60,263 nt of DNA from Rachicladosporium sp. CCFEE 5018 (GCA_002077045.2 KZ111143.1:1154491-1214753), one strand, 5' to 3'; shown: positions 31,505 through 42,291, numbered from the stretch's first letter. Translations and numbers: made by a program. The notes: generated by a model not told the origin, from the letters alone.

Positions 31505-33100
31505 ATGAATACTGGCACACCCATCATTATGGCGGCACAGGAAACCATAGCCGATCCCGAGAGAGACGATCTGGAGTCTCTGCTTCAAGTTCTGAAGTCC
31601 AGCGATGCTACGTCTGATCAATTTGCGGTCGCTGGCACGACTCTCGCGGATCTTAGCAGGACTTCTGCAGATACTCGGAAAGGGTTGGCTGATCACGATA
31701 TAATCAAGCGGTTGATGGATGCTTTGGCTGTACCGATCCTTCTGGAGGCAACTCAGCACCAATGCACTGCTATAGCTATTCTGCGTTGCCTCGGGAATGC
31801 CTGCTACGGCACTACTGACGACGACGACGACGACGACGACGACAGTCAAGATTTTGCCAGCACCATCGTGGAACACGGATTCGAGTGGGTACACCACCTA
31901 CCGAGCACTGAAGCTCAGTTGAATGGTCGTGATGCCACGGTGAGCATCATGGCTGTCCGCGTGCTGAATAATATAAGCACATTGTCTTCCGCGGTTCCGG
32001 CACGAATGGCTGCGAGCAACCTAGACAACTGGCTGATCGACATCCTGGCTTCCTCCATGTTACCAGACGACGTAGTGACTCACGCCATGAATCTTCTCGC
32101 GTCAATTTGTGCTCTAGGCGTGCGAGAGATGCCAGACACTTTGTCGGAGAACAGACTGTTTCTGCTTCTCTCACTGACCGAGAAGTACGCCTGTGATCCT
32201 GTACACGGCCTCATACCATCGGAGAGACTCGCTGCAGTCTCGACAAGCGTCTGTAACTACCTAAGCGGTGGCGATGAACAGAAGGGGCTAATCGTCGACT
32301 TCAGCCTGCAACGCAAGCTTTGGGATCTCTTCGTGCTTATTGATCGCCTGTCGCAAGCACCGGGTGACGCTAAAGATGCACAGTCGAAACGTGGAGAAAC
32401 CTTGAGAAGAGACCTCATTGAAAGCGACGGACGTCTCTGGGATGCGTCCATGGAATTTCTCAAACCTGATCCTAGGTTCTTGAGTGTTTCGGATGCTGAA
32501 CTTGAAGCAGAGGACCAAAGGTTCACCCAGGCGCAGCTATTGAGCTATGTCTGGCTACTAAGTGATCTCGCCAATGATGCGGCTTTCGCTCCGAAAGGGT
32601 TGAAGGACCCACTGGTGGGAAGAATTGTTCAGCTCCTGGCGCAGCCTCCCATCACCGAGACTGAGCCCACCAGCGCACGCAAATCATCACCCTATCGTCT
32701 CACTGCAGCCTGCCAGATTCTCAGCAACGTTCTGAACCACAAGGTATGGAGAAACGCTGCGCCGCTGGTGCAGCACGATCGCATACACACATACTTGATT
32801 GCCGACCTGCTCGAGACCGAGCATGACGAATACTTGCATGCAGGCTCGTATCTACTTTGTCAACTGGCACGTCCGAGTGCTGAAGTGCGTCAGCAGCTGG
32901 CTCTTACCCCTGGCATGGCCGGAGTCTGTGGGAGACTGGCCCGACACCATAATCCTGCACTACGCGAGGACGCGGCCCGTTTGATCACGGCACTTGTGCG
33001 AGATTCGCCAGCCGCGCGGCAAATGTATCTGCCCTTGATGGAGGAGATCTCGGCGTTCAATGAGACACATCGTGCAGTACATGAGAAGCAGGAAAAGTAG
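31505..33100 (+). CDS. Armadillo-repeat protein, SmgGDS/Bem4-like
   Basis: This is a single exon of 531 residues, or 523 if the second ATG at 31529 (MAAQETIADP) is used. The protein is almost wholly helical with armadillo-like repeats: LADLSRTSADTRKGLADHD, IAILRCLGNACYG, MAVRVLNNIS, AMNLLASICALG and AACQILSNVLNHKVWR. Its overall layout fits fungal relatives of mammalian SmgGDS and yeast Bem4, which bind small GTPases of the Rho/Ras class and act as chaperones or exchange factors. This assignment is from pattern only. A run of nine Asp (31815-31841, GAC triplets) sits in a loop near residue 107. It converges with ARP6 (3' ends 278 bp apart). Confidence 0.65.
   Translation: MNTGTPIIMAAQETIADPERDDLESLLQVLKSSDATSDQFAVAGTTLADLSRTSADTRKGLADHDIIKRLMDALAVPILLEATQHQCTAIAILRCLGNACYGTTDDDDDDDDDSQDFASTIVEHGFEWVHHLPSTEAQLNGRDATVSIMAVRVLNNISTLSSAVPARMAASNLDNWLIDILASSMLPDDVVTHAMNLLASICALGVREMPDTLSENRLFLLLSLTEKYACDPVHGLIPSERLAAVSTSVCNYLSGGDEQKGLIVDFSLQRKLWDLFVLIDRLSQAPGDAKDAQSKRGETLRRDLIESDGRLWDASMEFLKPDPRFLSVSDAELEAEDQRFTQAQLLSYVWLLSDLANDAAFAPKGLKDPLVGRIVQLLAQPPITETEPTSARKSSPYRLTAACQILSNVLNHKVWRNAAPLVQHDRIHTYLIADLLETEHDEYLHAGSYLLCQLARPSAEVRQQLALTPGMAGVCGRLARHHNPALREDAARLITALVRDSPAARQMYLPLMEEISAFNETHRAVHEKQEK
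31814..31842 (+). repeat. GAC microsatellite within the armadillo gene
   Basis: About nine tandem GAC triplets encode an in-frame Asp run between CYGTT and SQDF. The run is exact and so prone to length change between strains. Confidence 0.9.
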
Positions 33101-33378
33101 CGTTCTTCGATACTGCGGGCCAGAATGCCCGAGCGTCGGAATTCGACTGAGAGTCCTGTGGAGACTGAAGAGCGAAGGAGAACAATCCCATAAGAGCCGT
33201 TCCCCATTCCGTTGACGCTTGAGTCGGCTCAAAGAGGAGCTTTCTTTTCTCAATGACAGTCGCGCGTGCTGAGTGCGCCCTGCCGCGTGGAACATCCGAT
33301 ACTGTCGATTTGGATCAACTGCACTCTCGCCGGGGCACTTACTGCTTCGGAAAGCGAGACAGCGCGCAGGATCTGACC

Positions 33379-34725
33379 TCAGCCACCAGTCTTGCCAAGG
33401 AATTTGCGTCGCATCCACCCGTCGCCGTTCTCGAGGTACTCCTCCCTAGTTACGATCACTTGCTTCAAGGCAGTCTCGTTTCGAGCCAAGCGCTGACCAC
33501 CCATCCAGGCATGCCTGATCGGATCCTTAGCGTGCGCAACTCGTAGTACGATGTCATCAGACAGCCTGCTTCTGAGGTCTGTCTCCAATCGCTCGACGAA
33601 CCCTGGCAGCTTACTAGTCCCACCCACCACGAGCACATTTGCCAGGAATGCTTGCCAGAAGCCGACCGGGAGCGCATTCAGAGATTGTAAGATCGTGCCC
33701 ACAAGCCCATCAGACTGCATGCCGATGTCTGACGGTGTGAATAGCAGCTCTGGCACACTGAAACGCTCATTCGCAATCACGACTAGGTCTTCCCTCGGCA
33801 TACCAATACCCAATTGTCGTTTCCTAGCAGCACTACTAGGGTCGTGCGGTCTTGCGAAACCACGCTTGATTTCTTCGTAGTCAGGTAGAACGTAATCGAC
33901 GACGATGCTATGATCGATTCTCCGTCGATCCTTCATGCCGCCCTTCCAGACTCTCTCCAGATCGACATCAAAGTCCTGCGAGACGTAGCACACATCCTCC
34001 TTGATCTGATTAGCCATCCAGTCTTCTTTCTGCAGCTCTAATTGCCGCGTTGAGATGAGGTCTTTAAGTTGATTTGTGAGCGTCTTGCCACCAATGTCTA
34101 GCCTTCGGCATGCACTTTGTAGCACCTTCCCATGCAGCAACGGCGTCACAGTCGTATGGGAGTAGCCTGCATCAATGACAAGGAGACACTCCGCCGGTAC
34201 CCCGACCTCGCCTCCGGCATCACCAAACGCACCCTCAGCATAAGCATTTAAACTCGCCCCCACAACCCTCACATACCCCCCAAACCCAAACTCCTCCATA
34301 ACCATCTCATCAGCCTGCCTCTGCACCGCAATTGGCGCACTACACTGCTCCGTCAAAATCAAGTTAGTCTCCCTAGCCTCACACCAAAGCCCTCGTGCCT
34401 TCGCGCCATCGTCGAAGAACTCGTACTCCCAAATCGCTTTCTGAGACTCCCAGTTGACAATGTAGCCATTCTCGACTGGGTGGCGGAAAGCTAGCTCGCC
34501 GAAATCGAGACAGGTGGAGAGTTGGGAGGCGATGTAGGTGCGGCGGTCGCGGGTGGAGTGGGAGATGGAGTTGGGGATTATGTGGCACGCATCTGCACTG
34601 GGGGTGTTGTCTTGGTCCAGGTGGGAGGAGAAGCCGGCTTTGATCGCGTCGGCTCCGTTGTCGAGGATTAGCGTCCGAGGTTGGAGGCTTGTGGATGGAG
34701 GGGCTTGGGGCTTTTGACGAGCCAT
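33379..34725 (-). CDS. ARP6: Actin-related protein 6 (SWR1 complex)
   Basis: Arp6 is a nuclear actin-related subunit of the SWR1 remodeller, which deposits H2A.Z. The single exon gives 448 residues, near the family norm. The actin fold is clear: LILDNGADAIKAGFSS (phosphate loop 1), IPNSISHSTRDRRTYIASQL, HPVENGYIVNWESQKAIWEYEF, LLVIDAGYSHTTVTPLLHG (phosphate loop 2), RRLDIGGKTLTNQLKDLIS, LLFTPSDIGM and VLVVGGTSKLPGFVERLETDL. The NxNxSxS-type insert and the VCYVSQDFDVDLERVWKG segment fit Arp6 better than conventional actin or Arp4. The start codons of ARP6 and the next gene are only 177 bp apart and divergent, so they probably share a promoter. Confidence 0.93.
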   Translation of the reverse strand: MARQKPQAPPSTSLQPRTLILDNGADAIKAGFSSHLDQDNTPSADACHIIPNSISHSTRDRRTYIASQLSTCLDFGELAFRHPVENGYIVNWESQKAIWEYEFFDDGAKARGLWCEARETNLILTEQCSAPIAVQRQADEMVMEEFGFGGYVRVVGASLNAYAEGAFGDAGGEVGVPAECLLVIDAGYSHTTVTPLLHGKVLQSACRRLDIGGKTLTNQLKDLISTRQLELQKEDWMANQIKEDVCYVSQDFDVDLERVWKGGMKDRRRIDHSIVVDYVLPDYEEIKRGFARPHDPSSAARKRQLGIGMPREDLVVIANERFSVPELLFTPSDIGMQSDGLVGTILQSLNALPVGFWQAFLANVLVVGGTSKLPGFVERLETDLRSRLSDDIVLRVAHAKDPIRHAWMGGQRLARNETALKQVIVTREEYLENGDGWMRRKFLGKTGG

Positions 34726-34902
34726 CTCCGTGAGCTAGCACCAAAGTTGATTGATCGATCTTTTGAGGCTGCTGCTGGATAGTCGTCGTGATCGCGGAAG
34801 GAAACCGCACAAAAGTTTGACTTCCTCGTCAACACCTTGATGGCTTCAATCTAGACAGGATTTCTGTATGCGCATTATTAACATAGCGTGTCTAGCGTGA
34901 CC

Positions 34903-35976
34903 ATGCCGCCTTCCACCGCCGCCGACGGGCAGGCTCTCGACACCCTCATCACCTCCACCCTCGCCCTCCTCTCCCAATTCTCCAGCTCCCTAGCCGCTAC
35001 CTCGTCTGCCTCGACCTCATCCGCGGTCAAAGATCCTCCGAATCCTCTCGACATCCTCTCCGATGCCTCGCGCCTACTCAGAGCACACGTGACAAAGATC
35101 TCCCTTCTTGCGATCAACAAACCTTTTACCCCAAGCGCGATCACCACAATCATCCGCGAAGTAGCGGGAACATGTCTCCCCGCTATGATGAGCGCAGTGC
35201 AGATCTGCGAGCAGCAGAAGACGATCTGGCCAGAGTTCGTGGGCAAAGAGGCGCAGTTGAGGGTGCGAAGGGTGTTCAGGGAGATGGAATCACTTTTACA
35301 GGAAGTGCGCAACATCTCTCACGGCACCGGCGCAGGCTTGGGAGGGAAGAGAGATAGTCTGAGCTGTACTGGTGTGGTATGGGAGGCTTGCGATGCGCTG
35401 GCTGAGCTGCAAGAGTTGGGCATTGCTGGGCTGGCGGTCCAGAAGGCAGAGCAGTGGAGGGACACGATCAAGGATGCTATTCAGGAGTTGAAGGAGTGGA
35501 TGGAGGGCGAGGCATTGGACAGCGAAGGGCAGAAGGATGCGCTGCTAGATAGTGACGATGAAGGTGTGGATGGGGATGCCGATAGCTTCGACGATATCTT
35601 CAACGCTGCGAACAGCATGCCTACTGATCGGCCGGAGTTGAAGGGATTGGTTGAGGAAGCGATCGAGAAGTTGAAAAGGGTAGGGTTGCTGTACAATGCG
35701 TTACTCAAGCGGAGACTCAGGGTGTACCCCGCTGGCGTAGAGAAAGGAAATGCGAAGCAAATTGATGAGATCATGGTGGACCTGAGAGCGATACCACACA
35801 TGATTGACGAACTGGCGAGTACGTTCTACGATCTCGACGAAGATCAGGCAAGGGTCGTGCTCGACAAGTGCGTTATTCGTGCGAAAGGTGTGGCATCCGT
35901 TGCATCACAGAGCTATGATGGTCACGATGATGAGTTCACGGCATGGAATAGGACGTGGCAAGATGCAATCGGCTGA
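34903..35976 (+). CDS. Cyclin-D1-binding protein 1-like (GCIP/CCNDBP1 family)
   Basis: This is a single exon of 357 residues from the ATG giving MPPSTAADGQALDTLITSTL; the frame opens 15 bp earlier only with a GTG. The protein is helical. It has an N-terminal bundle (DILSDASRLLRAHVTKISLL, AITTIIREVAGTCLPAMMSA), a central FREMESLLQEVRNISHG segment and an acidic loop near residues 210-235 (LLDSDDEGVDGDADSFDDIF). C-terminal helices follow (EAIEKLKRVGLLYNALLKRRL, DELASTFYDLDEDQARVVLDKC). This order matches fungal members of the Grap2/cyclin-D-interacting family; the mammalian protein binds cyclin D1 and HLH factors. The role in fungi is not established. Upstream it shares a 177 bp divergent spacer with ARP6. 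Confidence 0.72.
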   Translation: MPPSTAADGQALDTLITSTLALLSQFSSSLAATSSASTSSAVKDPPNPLDILSDASRLLRAHVTKISLLAINKPFTPSAITTIIREVAGTCLPAMMSAVQICEQQKTIWPEFVGKEAQLRVRRVFREMESLLQEVRNISHGTGAGLGGKRDSLSCTGVVWEACDALAELQELGIAGLAVQKAEQWRDTIKDAIQELKEWMEGEALDSEGQKDALLDSDDEGVDGDADSFDDIFNAANSMPTDRPELKGLVEEAIEKLKRVGLLYNALLKRRLRVYPAGVEKGNAKQIDEIMVDLRAIPHMIDELASTFYDLDEDQARVVLDKCVIRAKGVASVASQSYDGHDDEFTAWNRTWQDAIG

Positions 35977-36732
35977 ATCACATGTGCGTGTTCCGAGACT
36001 TTATCTCCTTCGGCACTCATTTCATAGGTCACAAGAGGCGATGTGGCTCGAGTAAGACCTCGAGTCTGCTACACGTATGCGAGACGATGGCTCGAGCGTA
36101 GCATCGTTGAAGCAATATAGGCGAACAGGCGAGCCCACGACGCAGCTGCCTTCCTGGGCTGCAAGCCGACAAGCTGCTAGCGCCTAAGACTGTGGTCCCG
36201 CTGGAGGCTAGGGCTGATGTCTACCAGCTGGACGCCTGCATGGTTCGTGAGAGCATTGCGCCAGACAAGAGAGACAAAAAGGGTCCAAGAGAAACATGTG
36301 GCGTGCGTTCTTTCTCAAGCAAATCAACGGGATGTGCATCGGTGTACTGCTCCTTAGGTGACCTCCGTCGGGGCAGGCGTAAGCATAGGAAAGATTGAGT
36401 CTGAACAGGGTGGAGAAGGAGTCTTGAAGGATATGACGGATCATGGTTGTCGTCCTCGCCTGCGTCAGTGCAATCACGGCCGAACAAACCAGAGCAGTGC
36501 TAGCGCGGAAAACATTACAGTGCTACCACGCAAGACAACACTCATTCGCCGTGCTCCCTCCGTATCGGTAGCAGAGTACAGGATGCTTGTGAAGTTCAGT
36601 AATGCTGCCCGAGGCCGTAGTTCTGTGACGTAAGCCCTTCGGTGCACCTTCCCTCTTCCGTCGCACTTGACCTGACATTCTCGAGTTTCCGCGACTTCGA
36701 CGTCGTTCAGTTCTCCACTATACATCGCCAAC
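35977..36732. other. Intergenic, TRF4-like upstream region
   Basis: This 756 bp between two plus-strand genes has no supported gene. The 90 bp before the TRF4-like ATG is C/T-rich (ccttccctcttccgtcgcacttgacc). Confidence 0.55.
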
Positions 36733-39661
36733 ATGGGGGATCCATATCGTCGCAGAGACGATCGTAGCCGTGACTACGGTCGCCACGACGACGTCTACGA
36801 CAGACCTCGCGATGAGGACCACTACCGCCCGCATTACAATGACCGCCCTCCGCCGCCAAACTATTACCCACCCCAATCGCCACCTCGCCGTGAAGTCGCC
36901 CACAACAATTCACGTGACGGTGGCTTCTCATTCAGGGGAGCTGCTGACGCGTATGCGCCCAGTGAGCGCCGCCAGCAAGAAGAGTTCACATTCCGTGCTC
37001 CCAATGAGAGGACTCTCACCAGAGAGCAGTGGGGACCCGCAGTGGTGCATAAGGTGCAGCAGATGCGGCAGTCCGGATCTGGTCCACTGAGTCGAGGACG
37101 TGGAGGGCGTGGCCGTGGCGGCTCCAGAGGCTTTGGCCCCAGGCCAGCACACACACGTGATATTTTGGTCGAGTCTCATCGCGAGACTACGCCGGAGCGC
37201 CTGGCTGGCATGGACGAAGGTCACGTCCGCTTCAAGCCTGCTGCTGGGTTTGGATCTGACGATGACTCTGAGGTCGAGGATCAGAGCGATGGACCTCAGA
37301 AGCGCGTCAAGACAAACTCTAGCACCAATGATTCTGTACCCAAGTGGTCGAATCCCGACGTCTACACTGCACTGCCATGCCCCGAGACACTCGGCGCACC
37401 AAAGAAGGACATAGTCCAACAGATTCGTAAGGCGAAGCTGGATGCGGCGAGCGCACGCGCCAGTTCCAACGCCGTCACGCAGAATGATGACTTCATCTCC
37501 TTTGACGACTTCGAGATGCCGCCGACTAAGAGAGCCAGATCTGGATCCTTTCATGAGGACCAAAGCCGTACTGATGACGAGCAATTCATGGCCAAGACTC
37601 CAGCTTTCGCTCCCTCGTTCACACCCATCGATGCCACTGCCCTGGCCTCAGCCCCAATCATTATCAAAGACGATGGCCCTCCGCCACCCCCTGCCGGCAT
37701 CGCTATCCCGACTAAGTCCGAGCTCACCGCACTGTCGAAGAAGTCGACTCGAAAGCCTTGTCAAGTTGGCCTCAAGGTCCAGCCCTTTGATCTTACAGGT
37801 CTTGGTCCTGGCCACGACTCCAAGCACTTGACCGGACCGCACAACAAGAAGAGGAAGCGGCAAGATCGCAACGAGCGTGTGTACGGTGACATTGTAGCCG
37901 AGTGGGAGGCGGAGCCTGGTCAGCCATCTACACCGTGGTGCACAGTGGATCACACTCGCACTGTCAACACCGGTCTACGGTAAGTGGGCCCAAGTCACAA
38001 CACTCATCACAGTCTACTAATAACGTGACAGCAGGCTCCACAAAGAGATCTGCGACTTCTACGAGTTTGTCAAGCCGCGTGACTTCGAGCAAGATGCACG
38101 CACTGATCTCGTGCTTCGGATCCAGAAGCATCTCAGAGCGTACGGGCCTAATACGCGAGACGCCGAGGTGAGGTGCTTCGGATCTTTCGCAGCCGGTCTA
38201 CACCTTCCAACTGCGGACATGGATCTGGTGGCCATGTCTCCCACATTCATCAGAAGTGGCCAGAGAGATCTGGCAAGGTCCAATACTGCGCTTCGCAAAA
38301 TCGGCGAGTACATGAGAAACATCGCACAGAACAGCGAAGTTGCGTGTGTTATAGGTGCCAAAGTCCCACTTGTGAAGTTCGTTGATAGAATCACGGGCGT
38401 CAAGGTGGATTTGTCATTCGAGAACAATTCTGGCTCTAATGCTGTTGTCACCTTTTCGGACTGGAAAGAGAGGTATCCTGCTATGCCGGTACTGGTCTCT
38501 GTGGTCAAGCAAATGATGCTTATGCGTGAAATGAACGAAGTCTTTTCGGGTGGCATCGGTGGTTTCACGACCATCTGCCTAGTCACGAATCTGTTGCAGA
38601 CGATGCCAGAGATCCAAGCCGGAGCCATGGACGCGACTCAGAACTACGGCGAGGTTTTGATGAAGTTCCTGGACTACTACGGAAATCGATTCGATATCAA
38701 CAGCGTCGGACTCCTAATGGAACCTCCCTACCACTTCCGCAAAGGCATTGACTGGCAACCGTTCAAGACCCTACCTGACCGCCTGACCATAGTCGACCCA
38801 AATCGTCCGGAGAACGACATCGCTGGAGGCTCGCGTAAGATCAATGATGTTCTGGAATGCTTCAGGTCGATGTACAACGTCCTGCAACGGCAGATTGCTG
38901 CCATTGACAGCGGCAAGGACCGTACTGCCAGTATGCTTGACTGTGTCATCGGCGGCAACTACGACCAGGTGCTTGTTCAGCGCCAACGTCTACAAGACTA
39001 CAGTGAAGCTTTCGGCAAGCCTAAAGCTGGTGCTCTATTAGCTCCTGTGAGACAGGCGCCTCCCGCACGTCTTGCACACCCCGAGCCTGTATCTCGGAAT
39101 GGCCGCAACCGGAACGAGCAGCAGACGGTGTCGAGGCGATCGAACGCTCGGCATACGCAGGACAGCTACCGCCCGGCCACGAATGGGCGTCCTTCGAACA
39201 ATAGCTACAGTGCGCCTGATGGCTACAGCGCGTCTTCTTATGGCAGCAACGGCGCTGCTACTTACGGACAATCTCAGCGTCAGCCTTACCAGTCTGGGTA
39301 CGTATATGGTTCATCTCACGTGCGCCTTGCGGAGCCACAGGTGCCTTGGACATCGCAAGGTGCCGATCCCGCGTTGTTCTCGCACTCCCCTGTGCCTATC
39401 CATCTGAGTCATGCTTGTACTAATACTCCGCCGCCTGGGGTAATTTTGCTTCCCACACGCCCCGCAGCTGAGGCTGCCGAACCAGCTCTAACCAGCCTAA
39501 GCGATCGCGTCTCCGACGATCTTGTCGCAAACGTTATGGGCCTTGGCCGGTCTCGTCGATCACGACGCGCAGTCAGCAGGGCACCCTCAAGACGGGCTGT
39601 TGATCCCCCACCTCCACCAGACTCGGAAAATACGCCACCACCACCGCCACCTACGCCTTAG
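36733..39661 (+). CDS. Non-canonical poly(A) polymerase, Trf4/5 (PAPD5) type
   Basis: This nuclear nucleotidyltransferase should add short poly(A) tails in the TRAMP complex, marking RNAs for the exosome. I model exons 36733-37979 and 38035-39661, joined in phase 2, giving 957 residues. The first ~415 residues are disordered: Arg/Tyr/Pro-rich start, an RGRGGRGRGGSRGFG box near 123-135, acidic patches and a basic KKRKRQDR. The catalytic domain begins near residue 420 (LHKEICDFYEFVKP). The active site is GSFAAGLHLPTADMDLV near 465 (two Asp), with the third Asp in VKVDLSFEN near 538. The PAP-associated domain has NYGEVLMKFLDYYGNRFD near 618. The 3' end is uncertain: a basic Lys-rich frame at 39764-39992 may be the true last exon (see findings). 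Confidence 0.88.
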
Positions 39662-39763
39662 TTCCCGCTCACTCACTCGACACAGCCATCATCAACTTCC
39701 GCTAACGAGCACGCTTTCATTGTCATCATGCCACCTTACGCTGGGTAGCACTGACTCTAACAG

Positions 39764-39992
39764 ACGACAGAACCTACCCCCGCCACCGACGCTGGTGATC
39801 CCCGCGAACCGAAACACGAAGCAGAAGCAGTTGATAAAGGGCCAGCATAAGGCGAAGCTCAGAGCATGGGAGATCCTCAGAGATTTCCCTGACATCGCAG
39901 CAGAAGAGATACCGAAGAAACTCAAGAGAAGCCGGGCGAAGGAGTTATTGCTGAAGTATGGACATTCGAGGGATAAGGAAGACTCCGAGTGA
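39764..39992 (+). CDS. Possible alternative last exon of the Trf4-like gene
   Basis: After the stop at 39661 a second frame encodes about 75 residues (RQNLPPPPTLVIPANRNTKQ through KKLKRSRAKELLLKYGHSRD). It has clean basic, helical composition and follows a tctaacag acceptor with a CTRAC branch site. It matches the basic C-terminal tail expected of Trf4/PAPD5 enzymes better than the Pro-rich end of the simple model. Phase-2 donors exist in the upstream exon at 39298 (GTACGT) and 39550 (GTCTCG), either of which restores this frame. The call is inference from splice phase and composition. Confidence 0.5.
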
Positions 39993-40710
39993 GACGGACT
40001 ACGCTCAGGTGCATGGTTGCATTTTGGGAGATACATGTTGTCAGACGCATGAGCGACGCATAAGGGACGAGGTGGACGAACGCATGAACATGGTAATGTG
40101 GCGTTTCTGATTACCCTTTGCCTGCTTTGCAGAAGATACCATGTGCTACTAAAAAGCGCTTCATAGATTACCGACGGGTCGCTCACGCGACACTGGAGCA
40201 AGCATTTGTCGAGGCTCGGGGTGGGCTTCGCACAGCTTGCTGGTGTACGATATTGACAGTCTTCTCTTGTATCATTTGTGCTGCTGTCAACACGAGTACG
40301 AGGGATTTTGTGTGCTACACCACTGACCGCAGCTGTTGGGACGTCCGCTCTTTTTGGTTCTGGGGATCCTTTGAGGAAGGTGCGACCATGACTGGCCCCT
40401 TCCGGTTGTAGTTGCTTCGAAGCTATCTCACGCAACCTCATGCCTCGGCAAGGGCTACAGAAGCATGACCGAACACCATCTGCACCCGGTTTGCGAAAGC
40501 GACCAGTGCAGATGGTCTTTTCTCACCGACGCGTTGGCCAGTGTTCGGTTGGCTGGCGCGCGGAGAGGATCGACGAAGCATCTCACTTCACATTGCACCT
40601 CACAAGGTCACAACACGCCCCTCTCTCCTGGCTGCTGCTGACACGCGTACAGTGTTACAATACGGTCTATTGCACCACAGTAGCGTCACTTACGCTCCAT
40701 CAAAGACGCC

Positions 40711-40716
40711 GGCTAA
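40711..40716 (+). promoter_or_regulatory. Candidate XlnR/Xyr1 site (GGCTAA)
   Basis: The hexamer lies 776 bp before the xylanase ATG. XlnR-type zinc-cluster activators of Pezizomycotina recognise GGCTAR-like sites upstream of xylanase genes. A hexamer alone is weak evidence. Confidence 0.4.
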
Positions 40717-40861
40717 GTGAAGCTGCAAGTCCATCCCTCGAGTCGTACAAGGGATTTAGTGAATATGCATACCACCCACACTCATATCTCCGTACCAACA
40801 ACGACACCATCCGCTTCAAACCCGGCGCTTGTTGCGGGTCACCAAATCCCATGCGGATTTT

Positions 40862-40868
40862 GGCTAAA
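40862..40868 (+). promoter_or_regulatory. Candidate XlnR/Xyr1 site (GGCTAAA)
   Basis: The full GGCTAAA consensus lies 624 bp before the xylanase ATG and is the better of two such sites in this promoter region. Confidence 0.45.
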
Positions 40869-41383
40869 CACGGAGGCAGACGATGCACAACCAAGCTTCA
40901 AGCTTGGCGCACTTAACACCAACCACCAAGCGCCGAGCCGCATCCTGCTGCGCGACTATATAAGACGAGATCCGCACCCAAGACTTTTCCAAGACCGCCA
41001 TCTTGTCTCACTTGCTCGCATGCCGTGCCTTACTGGGTCACGAGTGCTGGGACCTGCAGGTCAGCTTCTGTCGGGTAAATGCCATGCAGGTGATGGATTT
41101 GGTGGGTGGTGAGATGTGCAGGACTGGGCGACGCAGGTGCTGTGCTGTCCCCGTGGGGTCGGGGAGTTGTCCTGGTGCAGGGCGATGCTTATCGTCGGTG
41201 GGTCAGGTGAGAGATGAGCTGCTAGGCGCAATATGGCCGGGTATGGCGCACTGGTCTGGTGTCGCCGCCGAGGTGCCAAGGGGAGTACTGCAATATGTCA
41301 AACAGTGGCTTTTCGAGACCTCCTGATTACACAAACCAGGTTCATTCTACCGGTTGATCTGGACGAGATCTGCTGTCAGACTG

Positions 41384-41389
41384 TATAAG
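41384..41389 (+). promoter_or_regulatory. TATA-like element of the xylanase gene
   Basis: TATAAG within ctgtataagtagg lies 103 bp before the GH11 start codon, at the right distance for a short 5' leader of about 70 bases. Confidence 0.5.
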
Positions 41390-41491
41390 TAGGAGACGCT
41401 GGAACGTAAGAGTTTCCGATTCAGCATCACTTTCAGGCCACTCCTTCCATTCCTTCTACCCAAAACCAGCCCTATCGCTTGTACAGCCAAC

Positions 41492-42291
41492 ATGCTTTCC
41501 CTCAAGAGCCTCTTCGTCGCTTTGACAGCGACCGTTGGGTCTTTTGCTGCTCCCACTGGCGAGCCAGCTGCGACCACCGATCTCATCAAGCGTACTGCTG
41601 TTGGGACTGGCTACAGCAATGGCTTCTTCTACTCCCACTGGAGTGACGGCGGCGGGTCGATTACCTACACCAACGGAAACAATGGGCAATATTCCGTGAA
41701 CTGGAAAAACACCGGGAACTTTGTCTCGGGCAAGGGTACGCATCGTGTCCAGCTTCTACTCTGAGTATTCCGTCGTCTGACTAACGTCACCGCAGGCTGG
41801 AGCCAAGGTTGGAACGGTCGCACAATCAGCTACAGCGGCAGCTTCAACCCCAGCGGCAACGCTTACCTGACCGTCTACGGCTGGACTCGCAACCCGCTCG
41901 TCGAGTACTACATCGTCGACAACTACGGAACGTACAACCCCAGCGATGGCGGCAACTACAAGGGAACTGTCAACACTGACGGTGGCTCATACAACGTCTA
42001 CACCAAGACTCGCACCGTGAGTTCACTCAATTACAATGCCCTTCTACAGCCAGACCTGCATGCTAACAACCTCTTCAGAACCAACCCTCCATCGACGGCA
42101 CATCAACCTTCCAGCAGTACTGGTCCGTCCGCACGGCAAAGCGCACTGGTGGCTCAATCTCGTTCCAGAACCACGTCAACTTCTGGAGCTCCAAGGGCAT
42201 GCGTCTCGGCACACACTCGTACCAGATCTTGGCCACCGAGGGTTACCAGAGCTCCGGCTCTTCCAGCATCACGGTCTACCAGAGCGCTTAG
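41492..42291 (+). CDS. Secreted GH11 endo-1,4-beta-xylanase
   Basis: The enzyme cleaves internal beta-1,4 bonds of plant xylan. I model exons 41492-41735, 41796-42016 and 42079-42291, giving 225 residues. A signal peptide (about 1-19, MLSLKSLFVALTATVGSFAA) is followed by a short propeptide ending in a Lys33-Arg34 Kex2-type site. The mature single-domain jelly roll follows. Catalytic residues are visible: nucleophile Glu118 in NPLVEYYIVD and acid/base Glu209 in ILATEGYQSSG. The residue that tunes pH optimum is Asn76 (WKNTGNF); Asn here is known from neutral-to-alkaline GH11 enzymes, Asp from acidic ones. No carbohydrate-binding module is present. Introns are 60 and 62 bp. Confidence 0.97.

Larger units (their letters stand above)
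39993..41491. other. Long intergenic region upstream of the xylanase gene
   Basis: This 1.5 kb region has no supported gene. It holds two GGCTAA motifs (see separate entries), a TATATAAG at 40957-40964 and TATAAG at 41384-41389. Long upstream regions of this kind are usual for regulated plant-wall-degrading genes. Confidence 0.6.
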
